Below, in pieces: positions 33,672 to 42,589 of a stretch of 64,000 bases of DNA (positions within the stretch are counted from its first letter, which is position 1; each line of letters opens with the position of its first letter). This stretch comes from JBGQOJ01 sp052119585. Its GTDB lineage: Bacteria > Pseudomonadota > Alphaproteobacteria > Rhodobacterales > Rhodobacteraceae. A program made the position numbers and the translations under genes. The DNA lies in the NCBI RefSeq assembly GCF_052119585.1, contig NZ_JBGQOJ010000011.1, forward strand, positions 62,001-126,000, given 5' to 3'. The notes under the pieces were generated by a model, which worked only from the letters and a program-made list of their open reading frames with translations, searched no databases and was not told where the DNA came from.

Positions 33672-34246
33672 GGGCGATCTCCGGTGATGGGGTAGCCTGC
33701 TGCGGCAAGCAGTGTGGCAGTTTCGGCAAGGGGCAAGCCCACAACGCCGGTAAAGGATCCGCTGATCCACGGAATAAAGGCACCTGCGGCGCCCTGGATG
33801 CCATACGCGCCCGCCTTGCCCTGCCATTCGCCGGACAGAAGATAGGCGTTCAGTTCCGCATCACTGATGTTCTTCATTTTGACCGTGGTCACGACATCGC
33901 GTTCCCAGACCCGTTCGCCATGCTTGACCGCCACAGCCGTGATCACACGGTGGCGCCGACCGGCCAGCATCAGCAAAAACTCTGCCGCCTGCCCCGCATC
34001 TTTGGGTTTCCCAAGAATGCGCCGCCCCAAAGCCACGGTTGTATCGGCGCAGATCACCACCTCGTCGGGGGCGGCCACGATGGCCTTTACCTTTTCACGG
34101 GCCATGCGCGCGCAATAGGGGCGCGGCAGTTCGCCTTTTGTCGGGTCTTCGTCGATGTCGGGGGCGCGGATGTCATCGGGCAATAGCCCAAGCTGCGCCA
34201 GAAGATCCTTCCGGCGCGGGCTTGCAGAGCCCAGTACAAGACGCAC
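33668..34246 (-). CDS. maf: Maf-family nucleotide pyrophosphatase
   Basis: A 192-residue Maf protein: N-terminal MRLVLGSASPRRKDLLAQLG, the acidic DEDPTKGELP and VICADTTVALGRRILGKP. Maf proteins hydrolyse non-canonical or excess nucleoside triphosphates. Immediately downstream of infA and overlapping the RNase E/G gene by 4 bp. Confidence 0.92.
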   Translation of the reverse strand: MRLVLGSASPRRKDLLAQLGLLPDDIRAPDIDEDPTKGELPRPYCARMAREKVKAIVAAPDEVVICADTTVALGRRILGKPKDAGQAAEFLLMLAGRRHRVITAVAVKHGERVWERDVVTTVKMKNISDAELNAYLLSGEWQGKAGAYGIQGAAGAFIPWISGSFTGVVGLPLAETATLLAAAGYPITGDRP

Positions 34247-34250
34247 TGCG

Positions 34251-34469
34251 CTACTTGAAACGATAGTTGATCCGACCCTTGGTCAGATCATAGGGGGTCA
34301 TCTCGACCTGTACCTTGTCGCCAGCCAGAACACGGATGCGGTTTTTGCGCATCTTGCCTGCCGTATGAGCGATAATTTCATGGCCGTTTTCAAGCTCGAC
34401 CCGAAATGTCGCGTTCGGCAGGAGTTCCTTCACGACACCAGGAAATTCGAGCGTGTCTTCCTTGGCCAT
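34251..34469 (-). CDS. infA: translation initiation factor IF-1
   Basis: A 72-residue S1-fold protein, MAKEDTLEFPGVVKELLPNA through KGRINYRFK, the alphaproteobacterial IF-1. It binds the ribosomal A site during initiation. An ATG two codons upstream is in frame, but family members begin at MAKED. The maf start lies 4 bp beyond its stop. Confidence 0.97.
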   Translation of the reverse strand: MAKEDTLEFPGVVKELLPNATFRVELENGHEIIAHTAGKMRKNRIRVLAGDKVQVEMTPYDLTKGRINYRFK

Positions 34470-34642
34470 GTTCACTCCGTTGTTGCGATGTCCGCTGTCT
34501 GCGAACGAATGTCTAAATGCGCCGGAAGTCGCCGGTTTTCAAGGCATAGTTACGGGCAATTTCGCCTTTGTGACGCGAATAGCGCCCAAGTTGACCGGTT
34601 TCAGACCCGATCCGCCGCAAAGGCATCAGAATCGCCCGCCCC

Positions 34643-35116
34643 TCAGGCCGCGCCTGCATCTTCCAGAGGCGGGCCAAAGCGCGCCAGAATACGGTTAATG
34701 ATCTGGTCGCGAGACTGCCTGTAGGACGAAAGACGGCTTTCGCGCCCCTCGCCAAGGCCCGTGGGGTCCAGAATCGGCCAGTATTCCACCTCGATATGCG
34801 CCAGACGTGTCATGTCCAGCGCGCAGCGCTGACTGGCGGGGGACAGTGCAATGATCAGATCGAACCCCGACAGGTCATCGCCCCATTGCTGCATCTCGTC
34901 AAAGGACCGTGACCTGTGGCGCGACAATTCCACGCCGATCTCGGCGCAGACGGAAACCGAAAAGCCGTCGATCTCCAGGTCATTCTTGACGCCGGCGGAT
35001 TGCACATAGGTCTTCTGGCCGTAGAACTTTTTCATGATCCCCTCGGCCATGGGCGAACGGGCAGCGTTGTGGTCGCAACAAAACAACACCGAAGAGGGAA
35101 GCGGCGCGTCTGTCAC
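34643..35116 (-). CDS. low-molecular-weight protein tyrosine phosphatase / arsenate reductase family
   Basis: A 157-residue protein with the P-loop CCDHNAARSPMAEGIM, a CX5R-S motif variant in which the loop reads Cys-Asp-His-Asn-Ala-Ala-Arg-Ser, and the distal aspartate in WPILDPTGLGEGRES. This form is usual in Rhodobacteraceae, where it follows the UPF0262 gene. It may dephosphorylate protein tyrosine or reduce arsenate. The start is most likely GTG, 1 bp after the upstream stop, behind GGGGG. Confidence 0.8.
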   Translation of the reverse strand: MTDAPLPSSVLFCCDHNAARSPMAEGIMKKFYGQKTYVQSAGVKNDLEIDGFSVSVCAEIGVELSRHRSRSFDEMQQWGDDLSGFDLIIALSPASQRCALDMTRLAHIEVEYWPILDPTGLGEGRESRLSSYRQSRDQIINRILARFGPPLEDAGAA

Positions 35117-35117
35117 A

Positions 35118-35600
35118 TCAACCCCCGAAATGCAGAACACAGATCAGGGTGAACAGGCGGCGGGCGGTGGGCATGTCAATATCCGCCTTCCCCTCCAGCC
35201 GTTCCTGCAAGACGCGCGCGCCTTCGTTGTGGATGCCGCGCCGCGCCATGTCGATCGCCTCTATCTGGCTGGGCGGCAGCTTTTTCACCGCGTCGAAATA
35301 GCTTTCGCAGATCTGGAAGTAGTCCTTTACCACCTGCCGGAACGGTCCCAGCGACAGATGGAATTCTGCCGCCTTTTCGCCGGTCCCCGTGGTGATGTCG
35401 AACACCAGCCGCCCCTCGCGGATTGCCAGATTCAGCCGATACGGCCCTTTGGGTGCAATCCGGTCCTCGCGCGATGGCAGTTCGAACGCGTTTTCCTCCA
35501 GCAGATCGAAAATCGCGACTTTGCGCTCCTGCTCGATTTCGGGCGTGGGGCGGCCAAGGCCGCGGTCATCTATCTCGATATGGCAAAGACGTGACGTCAT
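35118..35600 (-). CDS. UPF0262 family protein
   Basis: A 160-residue cytoplasmic protein with the alphaproteobacterial UPF0262 sequence: CHIEIDDRGLGRPTPEIEQE at the start, YRLNLAIREGRLVFDI, and KDYFQICESYFDAVKKLPPS. Function unknown. Its ATG overlaps the hisD stop by 1 bp (TGATG), and it is followed 1 bp later by the phosphatase. Confidence 0.9.
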   Translation of the reverse strand: MTSRLCHIEIDDRGLGRPTPEIEQERKVAIFDLLEENAFELPSREDRIAPKGPYRLNLAIREGRLVFDITTGTGEKAAEFHLSLGPFRQVVKDYFQICESYFDAVKKLPPSQIEAIDMARRGIHNEGARVLQERLEGKADIDMPTARRLFTLICVLHFGG

Positions 35601-36907
35601 CAGGTGCCCTCGTTCAATCGGTTCAGGCGGGCACGAACGGACAGGCCATGCGCCTCGAGGCTTTCGGATATCGCCAGACGTTCGGCCGAAGGGCCGATGG
35701 CACGCAGGGCTTCGGGGGTCATTTTGGCCAGCGTCGTGCGTTTGATGAAATCCATCACCGACAGCCCGCTGGAGAACCGCGCCGACCGCGCCGTGGGCAA
35801 CACATGGTTCGGCCCGCCGATGTAGTCGCCGATCGCCTCGGGGGTCCACGCGCCAAGAAAGATCGCGCCGGCATGGGTGATTTTCAGCGATAGCGCATCG
35901 GGGTCTTCGACGCACAGTTCCAGATGTTCAGGGGCCATGCGGTTCGACAGCATCGCCGCCTCGTCCAGATCGCGCACCACGATCACCGCGCCGAAATCGC
36001 GCCAGCTTGCCCCCGCGATCTTGCGCCGTTCCAGGGTTTCAAGCCGCTTTTCGACCGCCGCCGCGACGGCCTGACCGAAACCCGCATCATCGGTGATCAG
36101 GACCGATTGCGCGCTTTCGTCGTGTTCCGCCTGTGACAACAGGTCAACGGCGATCCAGTCGGGGTCATTGTGCCGGTCCGCGATCACCAGAATTTCCGAC
36201 GGTCCCGCGATCATGTCGATGCCCACCTTGCCGAACACCCGCCGCTTTGCCGCCGCCACAAAGGCGTTGCCGGGGCCGGTGATCTTGTCCACCGGCGCGA
36301 TGGTTTCGGTGCCATAGGCCAGCGCCGCAATCGCCTGTGCGCCGCCGATGCGGTAAATTTCGTCAACGCCCGCGATCCGTGCCGCAAGCAGAACCAGCGG
36401 GTTGCAGATGCCATCCGGCGTCGGCACCACAATCGCCAGACGCTGCACGCCTGCCACCTTGGCCGGTATCGCGTTCATCAGGACCGAACTGGGGTAGCTG
36501 GCCAAACCACCCGGCACATAAAGACCGGCGGCAGAAACCGGCGTCCAGCGCCAGCCCAGCATCGCGCCGGTGTCGTCGGTCCACGACTGGTCCTCTGGCA
36601 TCTGGCGGTCGTGATAGGCACGAATGCGGTCGGCGGCCATTTGCAGGGCGGCGCGATCCTCTGGCCCGACCTTGGCGCATTCGGCTTCTATTTCCCCGGC
36701 GGAAAACGCCATCGTTTCCGGCGTCAGGGCCAGTCGGTCGAACTTTTCCGTCAGTTCGATAACGGCCGCATCCCCCCGCGCCCGGACATCCGCGATGATT
36801 CCGGCCACGACATCATCGACATCGGGACTATCCTCGCGCTTCATCGTCAAAAGTGCGGCAAAGGCTTCGTCGAAACCGGGGGCGGTCACATTCAGAAACT
36901 GCGGCAT
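35600..36907 (-). CDS. hisD: histidinol dehydrogenase
   Basis: A 435-residue HisD. Diagnostic segments include YVPGGLASYPSSVLMNAIPA, GAQAIAALAYGTETI, DMIAGPSEILVIAD with the zinc/catalytic neighbourhood SQAEHDESAQ, and MAPEHLELCVEDP. It oxidises L-histidinol to L-histidine in two NAD-dependent steps. 6 bp after the DUF2948 stop, in the long minus-strand operon. Confidence 0.97.
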   Translation of the reverse strand: MPQFLNVTAPGFDEAFAALLTMKREDSPDVDDVVAGIIADVRARGDAAVIELTEKFDRLALTPETMAFSAGEIEAECAKVGPEDRAALQMAADRIRAYHDRQMPEDQSWTDDTGAMLGWRWTPVSAAGLYVPGGLASYPSSVLMNAIPAKVAGVQRLAIVVPTPDGICNPLVLLAARIAGVDEIYRIGGAQAIAALAYGTETIAPVDKITGPGNAFVAAAKRRVFGKVGIDMIAGPSEILVIADRHNDPDWIAVDLLSQAEHDESAQSVLITDDAGFGQAVAAAVEKRLETLERRKIAGASWRDFGAVIVVRDLDEAAMLSNRMAPEHLELCVEDPDALSLKITHAGAIFLGAWTPEAIGDYIGGPNHVLPTARSARFSSGLSVMDFIKRTTLAKMTPEALRAIGPSAERLAISESLEAHGLSVRARLNRLNEGT

Positions 36908-36913
36908 ATGTGG

Positions 36914-37393
36914 TTACTCCGGGTGCTCTGGCGCGTGTTTCGACGGGGCAACATAGGGCCGCGTCACGTCTTTCAACGTCACATCCAGACATTCGACATC
37001 CAGCCCGATGGCCCCGTCGCCCGCCAGCGTCAGAACAATGCGGCCTGCGGCGTCCTCGCCCGGCTCGAACGAGATATCGAGAAGCGACAGAACTGTGTCT
37101 TTGTCTTTTGGATCAACGCCTTGGGTCACGACCTTTAGCACGTCTTCGATCATCAGAACCGATTGCACCCGCTCGAACGGGCGCTTGCGACGCTCTGCCG
37201 CTGGCGCATCTTCCCAGCGGAACCGGTTCAGCAGGATGGCAAAGCGGCGCGGCCCGCGCTGCCATGTCATTTCAAATCCGGGGAACACCGCATCCTGCGC
37301 AAGGCTGGACAGGATCACCAGATCCTCTGGGTCCAGCGCCTTGAGGTTCAGCGGTGCCTCGCGTCCGTCCTCGAACCGTGCATCTTCGGTCAT
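36914..37393 (-). CDS. DUF2948 family protein
   Basis: A 159-residue protein with the DUF2948 pattern LNLKALDPEDLVILSSLAQD, FEMTWQRGPRRFAILLNRFR and ERVQSVLMIEDVLKVVTQG. Found mostly between murA and hisD in alphaproteobacteria, as here; function unknown. The start ATG overlaps the murA stop by 4 bp. Confidence 0.88.
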   Translation of the reverse strand: MTEDARFEDGREAPLNLKALDPEDLVILSSLAQDAVFPGFEMTWQRGPRRFAILLNRFRWEDAPAAERRKRPFERVQSVLMIEDVLKVVTQGVDPKDKDTVLSLLDISFEPGEDAAGRIVLTLAGDGAIGLDVECLDVTLKDVTRPYVAPSKHAPEHPE

Positions 37394-38658
37394 TGGCTTT
37401 TCACCCGTTCGATATGCGCGCCGACAGCGCGCAGCTTTTCCTCGACCCGCTCGTAGCCGCGATCAAGATGGTAGACGCGGTTCACAATCGTCTCGCCCTC
37501 TGCCGCAAGCCCGGCAAGGATCAACGAGACCGAGGCCCGCAGGTCTGTCGCCATAACCGGCGCCCCCTTCAGCTTGTCCACGCCGGTGACTGTCGCATGT
37601 CCGCCATGAACGTCGATTCTGGCCCCCATGCGTATCAATTCCGGCGCATGCATAAAGCGGTTTTCAAATATCTTTTCTTCCAGAACAGACGTGCCCTCGG
37701 CGGTGCACAGCAGCGCCATCATCTGCGCCTGCAAATCGGTCGGGAAGCCGGGGAAAGGTTCGGTCACCACGTCAACCGCATTTACGCGGCCATTGCTGCG
37801 CTTTACCTTCAGGCCCAGCGGGGTTTCCGTGACATCGACCCCGGCGGCATCCAGTTTCTCGCAGAACGCGCCCACCAGATTGATGCGCCCCCCCAGCAAT
37901 TCGACCTCGCCACCGCAGAACGCAGGGGCCAGCATATAGGTACCCAGCTCGATCCGGTCGGTCACAACGGGATGCGTCGCGCCGCCCAAGCTGTCGACGC
38001 CCTGAATGGTGATGGTAGAGGTGCCATGCCCCTCGATCTGCGCGCCCATCTTGATCAGGCATTCCGCCAGATCGACGATCTCGGGTTCACGGGCGGCGTT
38101 TTTCAGCACGGTGGTGCCCTTGGCCAGCGTCGCCGCCATCAGCACATTCTCGGTCGCGCCGACAGACACGACGGGAAACTCGAACGTCGCCCCCTTTAGC
38201 CCGCCCCGCGCCTCGGCATGAACATAGCCGTCCTTCAGGTCCAGAACCGCGCCCAGCGCCTCTAGCCCCTTCAGGTGCAAATCGACCGGGCGCGCGCCAA
38301 TGGCGCAGCCCCCCGGCAGCGACACAATCGCGTGACCGTCGCGGGCCAGCATCGGCCCCAGAACAAGGATCGACGCGCGCATTTTGCGCACGATATCATA
38401 GTCCGCCGTGTGATTGTGGATGTCATGGCTGGACATGGCCAGCACCTGACCGCCCTGCATACTTGTCACCTCGGCACCCAGCGATTGCAGCAATTGCGTC
38501 ATCGTCGCGATGTCGGACAAGCGCGGCGCATTGGTCAGGGTCAGCGGCTCGTGCGACAAAAGTGTCGCAGGCATCAGGGTCAGACAGGCGTTCTTGGCCC
38601 CCGCAATCGGGATCTGGCCGCGCAGCTCTCCGCCGCCTTTAACGATGATCGAATCCAT
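37390..38658 (-). CDS. murA: UDP-N-acetylglucosamine 1-carboxyvinyltransferase
   Basis: A 422-residue MurA. It starts MDSIIVKGGGELRGQIPIAG followed by AKNACLTLMPA, with the active-site cysteine in LPGGCAIGARPVDLHL, the fosfomycin target. It transfers enolpyruvate to UDP-GlcNAc, the first committed step of peptidoglycan synthesis. The presence of Cys rather than Asp at this site predicts fosfomycin sensitivity by family knowledge. Confidence 0.97.
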   Translation of the reverse strand: MDSIIVKGGGELRGQIPIAGAKNACLTLMPATLLSHEPLTLTNAPRLSDIATMTQLLQSLGAEVTSMQGGQVLAMSSHDIHNHTADYDIVRKMRASILVLGPMLARDGHAIVSLPGGCAIGARPVDLHLKGLEALGAVLDLKDGYVHAEARGGLKGATFEFPVVSVGATENVLMAATLAKGTTVLKNAAREPEIVDLAECLIKMGAQIEGHGTSTITIQGVDSLGGATHPVVTDRIELGTYMLAPAFCGGEVELLGGRINLVGAFCEKLDAAGVDVTETPLGLKVKRSNGRVNAVDVVTEPFPGFPTDLQAQMMALLCTAEGTSVLEEKIFENRFMHAPELIRMGARIDVHGGHATVTGVDKLKGAPVMATDLRASVSLILAGLAAEGETIVNRVYHLDRGYERVEEKLRAVGAHIERVKSQ

Positions 38659-38667
38659 GAACCTGCC

Positions 38668-38811
38668 CTACCCTTGCTCTTTACTGTCGGGTTTTCGCGC
38701 CCGAGCCTGTGCCTTACGCTTTGCCATATTGGCTTTCAACGCCGCTTTCAGCCGCTCGTCGCGGGTGGGGGGCGCTTTTGGGCCGGATGGTTTCGCTGTT
38801 TTCTTTTCCAT
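38668..38811 (-). CDS. 47-residue basic protein upstream of murA
   Basis: A small lysine/arginine-rich protein (MEKKTAKPSGPKAPPTRDER, then LKAALKANMAKRKAQARARK). It lies 9 bp before murA on the same strand. The frame extends upstream, but without a convincing ribosome-binding site. Short proteins of this composition next to murA are seen in relatives as I recall; function unknown. Confidence 0.6.
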   Translation of the reverse strand: MEKKTAKPSGPKAPPTRDERLKAALKANMAKRKAQARARKPDSKEQG

Positions 38812-38901
38812 AGCACACTCTGTAGCGCAGGGTGCAAAAAGGGTCCAGATTGCCCTTGCACGATAAGTCAATTCCGTCTAATCACCCGCCACACAGACGA
38901 T

Positions 38902-38976
38902 GCTGTAGTAGCTCAGTGGTAGAGCGCGTCATTGGTAATGACGAGGTCGGGAGTTCAATCCTCCCCTACAGCACCA
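38902..38976 (+). tRNA. tRNA-Thr(GGT)
   Basis: 75 nt with encoded CCA. The acceptor stem is GCTGTAG/CTACAGC, the D-arm region reads TAGCTCAGTGGTAGAGC, the anticodon loop is TTGGTAA (anticodon GGT), and the T-loop is TTCAATC. Confidence 0.96.
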
Positions 38977-39093
38977 CCCCCCCCCTAACCGCAAGAACGA
39001 CCGACATACAGATTGTCGACGGGCTGTTGCGTGCGCCGCTCAACGCAGAAAAAAGCAGGCGCCATCACAGCACCCGCTTTTGTCGGTATTTGA

Positions 39094-39113
39094 GACGGCC
39101 CCGAAGGGCCGCC
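39094..39113 (-). terminator. UUCG-type hairpin after the small secreted protein gene
   Basis: On the minus strand GGCGGCCC-TTCG-GGGCCGTC forms an 8-bp stem (one G-U pair) with a very stable tetraloop, 18 bp after the stop at 39131. The following sequence is not a clean T-run, so termination efficiency is uncertain. Confidence 0.45.
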
Positions 39114-39130
39114 TGATGTGCACCGGCTGA

Positions 39131-39373
39131 TCAGCTACGGTTCAGGACCGCGTGGATCGCGCCGTTCTTGGCAACGTCGTTGTCTTTGTCGTTGGCCAGA
39201 ATTGTCTCGATCTGGAACGCCTGCGACAGCGTCAGGTTCGACACATCCGCAGTCGGTGCGATCATCCGCACTTCAAGAAGTTGACCCTGCGACAGCTCAT
39301 TATTGGCCGTCATGGCCGAAGCGGCAGTTGCGGCACCCAAGGTGATCAGGGAAGCGATGATAAAGCGTTTCAT
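39131..39373 (-). CDS. small secreted protein of unknown function
   Basis: An 80-residue protein with a Sec signal peptide (MKRFIIASLITLGAATAASA). The mature part of about 60 residues (TANNELSQGQLLEVRMIAPT onward) is mildly acidic and cysteine-free. AAAGGAC precedes the ATG. I do not recognise the family; the DVSNLTLSQAFQIETIL segment could form an amphipathic helix. A hairpin follows. Isolated gene. Confidence 0.65.
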   Translation of the reverse strand: MKRFIIASLITLGAATAASAMTANNELSQGQLLEVRMIAPTADVSNLTLSQAFQIETILANDKDNDVAKNGAIHAVLNRS

Positions 39374-39947
39374 AATATAGTCCTTTCAAGGTTTCTGTCT
39401 TTCGTCGGGTCCGTCGTTTGGCCCGATGAGTTCAATCTGGTCTTTCCGCAGTCAGAATGAAAATCACGCTTGGATCGCGGCCGCTCACGCAATCTTGGGG
39501 CTATGTGCATGAAACTTTTCGCTTTTATCCGGAACTGGATCAAAACCCCCGCAAATAAGGGGAATTCACATCCAAAGGGTTCGGGGCCTGTTACAGTGCA
39601 TCACGATCCACTGTCCTTATATGTGATTGAATAGGGAAAACGGGCATTCGCAGCCCTCGTGTGCATATACGCACAGACGGATATATGCCGTGGAAAGAAG
39701 CAAAAAGCCCTAAACCGGGTCCGAGCCCCCCTCGCGACCACACAGGATCTGCCCGGAAAATGCCGCGGGCCGTGCCGTTCCAATGGCCAGATCCATACAG
39801 CCCACTCCCTTGCCAGCCGTCTTCAGGCGTGGCCCGACGGAACCAAGACTCAACTAAGTCTTGTTTTTCACCAACTTCCCCTGCTCAATTGCACCAGTGA
39901 CAAAGCAAATACCCCGCGCCCTGAACGACAAAGGATGGACCCTGCGC
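39374..39947. other. 574-bp intergenic region
   Basis: Divergent region between the small secreted protein and an acyl-CoA ligase. It contains a possible 41-codon frame (39509-39634) and a weak dyad TGTGC-N6-GCACA (39660-39675). The rest shows no family resemblance on either strand. Confidence 0.4.
39509..39634 (+). CDS. possible 41-residue ORF
   Basis: An ATG frame beginning MKLFAFIRNWIKTPANKG and ending in TAG, with GGGG eight bases upstream. The composition (amphipathic basic start, histidine pair) is compatible with a small peptide, but there is no homology, coupling or terminator to support it. It may be chance in a non-coding stretch. Confidence 0.22.
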   Translation: MKLFAFIRNWIKTPANKGNSHPKGSGPVTVHHDPLSLYVIE

Positions 39948-41501
39948 ATGACTCAGACGTTGACCTCTCTTTTTGCGGGACATCCCGACGCGGATTTTGC
40001 GATCGGTGCGCCGGGCCGCCCATGGCTGACCTATGCGGGGCTTCGGGCGCAGGTGGCGGCGACGGCTGCGGCGCTTCATGCTGCGGGCGTGGGCCGGGGG
40101 GACCGCGTCGCGATCGTCCTGCCGAACGGGCCAGAGATGGCATCAGCCTTTGTGACCATTGCTGCCAGCGCCACAACCGCGCCACTGAATCCCGCCTATA
40201 CGCAAGAGGAATACGATTTCTACCTGTCCGATCTGAAGGCAAAGGCGATTGTGATCCCCAAAGGTTATGACGGCCCCGCCCTGCCTGCGGCCAGAACCCA
40301 TGGCCTGATCATTTTGCGACTGTCCTTCGATGCCAGCGCACCCGCCGGCAGCTTTTCCCTGACCGCCGAAGGCACCGATGCGGTCGCCACAGGTGGCGCA
40401 CCCGATACCGCGCCCGCCGCCCATGACGACATCGCGCTGATCCTGCACACATCCGGCACCACCTCGCGCCCCAAGATCGTGCCGCTGCTGCACTCCAACG
40501 TCGCCGCCTCTGCCGCGAACATCACCGCCTCGCTTGCCCTGACTTCAGCAGACCGCTGCCTGAATGTCATGCCGCTGTTCCACATCCACGGGCTTATCGC
40601 CGCCGTCAGCGCCACGCTGTCATCCGGCGGGCAGGTCTGGTGCGCCCCCGGCTTTGACGCGCTGAAATTCTTTGGCTGGCTGGATGTGTCGCAACCGACA
40701 TGGTTCACCGCCGTGCCGACAATGCATCAGGCGATCCTGACCCGCGCGGGGCGTAACGCGGAAACGATCGCGCAGGCCAATCTGCGGTTCCTGCGCTCGT
40801 CGTCCGCCTCGCTGCCGCCGCAGGTCATGATCGCCCTGCAGGACACCTTTGGCGCCCCCGTGATCGAGGGCTACGGCATGACCGAGGCCACACACCAGAT
40901 GGCGTCGAACCCGCTGCCGCCGCGCATGCAGAAACCGGGGTCGGTCGGGGTTGCAGCCGGCCCGATGGTGCGCATCGCACATGAAGCCGACGACCGCCTG
41001 CTAACCGAAAGCGAAACGGGAGAGATCGTCATTTCCGGCCTCAATGTCACCCCCGGCTATGAGGGCAACCCAGAGGCCAACGCAAAGGCGTTTTTCATGG
41101 CAGAGGGTGCGCGCTGGTTCCGCACCGGCGATCAGGGCGCCTTCGATGCGCAGGGCTACCTTGGCCTGACAGGCCGCCTGAAAGAGATCATCAACCGGGG
41201 CGGCGAAAAGATCAGCCCGCTAGAGGTGGACGCCACCCTGATGGACCACCCCGCCGTGCAACAGGTCGTGACCTTTGCCCTGCCCCACCCCAAACTGGGA
41301 GAGGAGGTCGCAGCCGCCGTTGTCCTGCGTGACGGGATGCAGGCGACAGAACGCGACATCCGCGATTTCGCCGCCACCAGACTTGCCGCGTTCAAGGTGC
41401 CAAGCCGGATCGTCATCCTTGACGAGATCCCCAAAGGGGCGACGGGAAAGATGCAACGCATCGGCCTTGCGGAAAAACTCGGGCTGGTCGGCGTAGCCTG
41501 A
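39948..41501 (+). CDS. AMP-binding acyl-CoA ligase
   Basis: A 517-residue adenylate-forming enzyme. The P-loop motif is ILHTSGTTSRPKIVPL, followed by VIEGYGMTEATHQMASNPLP, WFRTGDQGAF and the C-terminal hinge GRLKEIINRGGEKISPLEVD. The ATGKMQR region near the end carries the catalytic lysine. It activates a carboxylic acid to the acyl-CoA; the wording resembles oxalate/short-acid CoA ligases of the Pcs60 type, but the substrate is unproven. The start at MTQTLTS follows AAGGATGG. A ketopantoate-reductase-like gene follows 14 bp later. Confidence 0.84.
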   Translation: MTQTLTSLFAGHPDADFAIGAPGRPWLTYAGLRAQVAATAAALHAAGVGRGDRVAIVLPNGPEMASAFVTIAASATTAPLNPAYTQEEYDFYLSDLKAKAIVIPKGYDGPALPAARTHGLIILRLSFDASAPAGSFSLTAEGTDAVATGGAPDTAPAAHDDIALILHTSGTTSRPKIVPLLHSNVAASAANITASLALTSADRCLNVMPLFHIHGLIAAVSATLSSGGQVWCAPGFDALKFFGWLDVSQPTWFTAVPTMHQAILTRAGRNAETIAQANLRFLRSSSASLPPQVMIALQDTFGAPVIEGYGMTEATHQMASNPLPPRMQKPGSVGVAAGPMVRIAHEADDRLLTESETGEIVISGLNVTPGYEGNPEANAKAFFMAEGARWFRTGDQGAFDAQGYLGLTGRLKEIINRGGEKISPLEVDATLMDHPAVQQVVTFALPHPKLGEEVAAAVVLRDGMQATERDIRDFAATRLAAFKVPSRIVILDEIPKGATGKMQRIGLAEKLGLVGVA

Positions 41502-41515
41502 TAAGGGGGAAGACC

Positions 41516-42490
41516 ATGAAAATCTGCATCTTCGGCGCAGGCGCAATCGGCGGCTATATGGGCGCGAAACTGGCACAGGCGGGCGCAGATGTCAGCCTTG
41601 TCGCGCGCGGCCCGCATCTGGCCGCCATGCAGGCCAATGGCCTGACCCTGATCGAGGACGGCGTGCGCACGACCCACAAGGTCAATGTCTCCGGCACCCC
41701 GGCCGACCTTGGCCCGCAGGACTATGTCATCGTCACGCTCAAGGCACATTCCGTTCCGCCGCTGGTGCCTGCAATGCAACCGCTGATCGACGACACCACC
41801 ACAATCGTCAGCGGGGTGAACGGCGTGCCATGGTGGTATTTCCATCGCATCGGCGGCCCGCTCGACGGCACGCGCCTCGCCTCTGTCGATCCGGGCGATG
41901 CCCAGTGGAACGGCTTTGGTCCCGATAGGGTGCTGGGCTGTGTCGTCTATCCGGCTGCCGAAGTGCCGGCCCCCGGCGTGATCCACCACATCGAGGGCAA
42001 CCGCTTTTCCCTTGGCGAACCGGACGGCTCCAGATCCGACCGCGCCGTTGCCCTGTCACAGGTCTTGACCGCCGCAGGGCTAAAGGCCCCCGTCCGCCCG
42101 CGCATCCGCGACGAAATCTGGGTAAAGCTTTGGGGGAACCTGTCATTCAACCCGATCTCGGCGCTGACCCACGCCACGCTCGACGTCCTGTGCACCGATC
42201 CCGGAACCCGCGCGGTCGCCCGCAGCATGATGATCGAGGCCCAACAGATCGCCGAGACTCTAGGCGTAAAATTCCCCATCGACGTGGACCGGCGGATCGA
42301 TGGCGGTGCCGCAGTCGGGGCGCACCGCACCTCGATGCTGCAAGACCTTGACGCAGGCCGCCCGATGGAGATCGACGCGCTGGTCGCCGCCGTCGCGGAA
42401 CTGGGGCGGCTGACCGAAACACCGACCCCGACCATCGACACCGTTCTGGCTCTCGTCCGGCTCAGGGCACGCAGCGCGGGGCTCTACTAG
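41516..42490 (+). CDS. 2-dehydropantoate 2-reductase family protein
   Basis: A 324-residue NADP-binding protein. The Rossmann motif is at the start (MKICIFGAGAIGGYMGAKLA) and the catalytic lysine lies in RDEIWVKLWGNLSFNPISAL. ApbA/PanE proteins reduce ketopantoate in pantothenate synthesis, but many paralogues act on other 2-oxo acids. Coupling to an acyl-CoA ligase suggests a catabolic rather than vitamin role. AAGGGGG precedes the ATG. Repeat copy C follows. Confidence 0.82.
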   Translation: MKICIFGAGAIGGYMGAKLAQAGADVSLVARGPHLAAMQANGLTLIEDGVRTTHKVNVSGTPADLGPQDYVIVTLKAHSVPPLVPAMQPLIDDTTTIVSGVNGVPWWYFHRIGGPLDGTRLASVDPGDAQWNGFGPDRVLGCVVYPAAEVPAPGVIHHIEGNRFSLGEPDGSRSDRAVALSQVLTAAGLKAPVRPRIRDEIWVKLWGNLSFNPISALTHATLDVLCTDPGTRAVARSMMIEAQQIAETLGVKFPIDVDRRIDGGAAVGAHRTSMLQDLDAGRPMEIDALVAAVAELGRLTETPTPTIDTVLALVRLRARSAGLY

Positions 42491-42503
42491 CCGCCCCCGC
42501 TTG

Positions 42504-42580
42504 TCTCTTTTTGGAAAAAATATCCCCGCGCGGAGCGCGAAACCGCACGAAGTGCCAGAAGGAATGGCGCCGAAGGCGCC
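42504..42580 (-). repeat. intergenic repeat copy C with terminator-like hairpins
   Basis: On the minus strand, directly after the acyl-CoA synthetase stop, a GGCGCC-TTC-GGCGCC hairpin (42566-42580) is followed by a GC-rich stretch and the core GGATATTTTTTCC then AAAAAGAGA (42504-42525). It lies between convergent genes and probably ends the minus-strand transcript. The core matches copies A and B. Confidence 0.6.
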
Positions 42581-42589
42581 GCCGTTACC

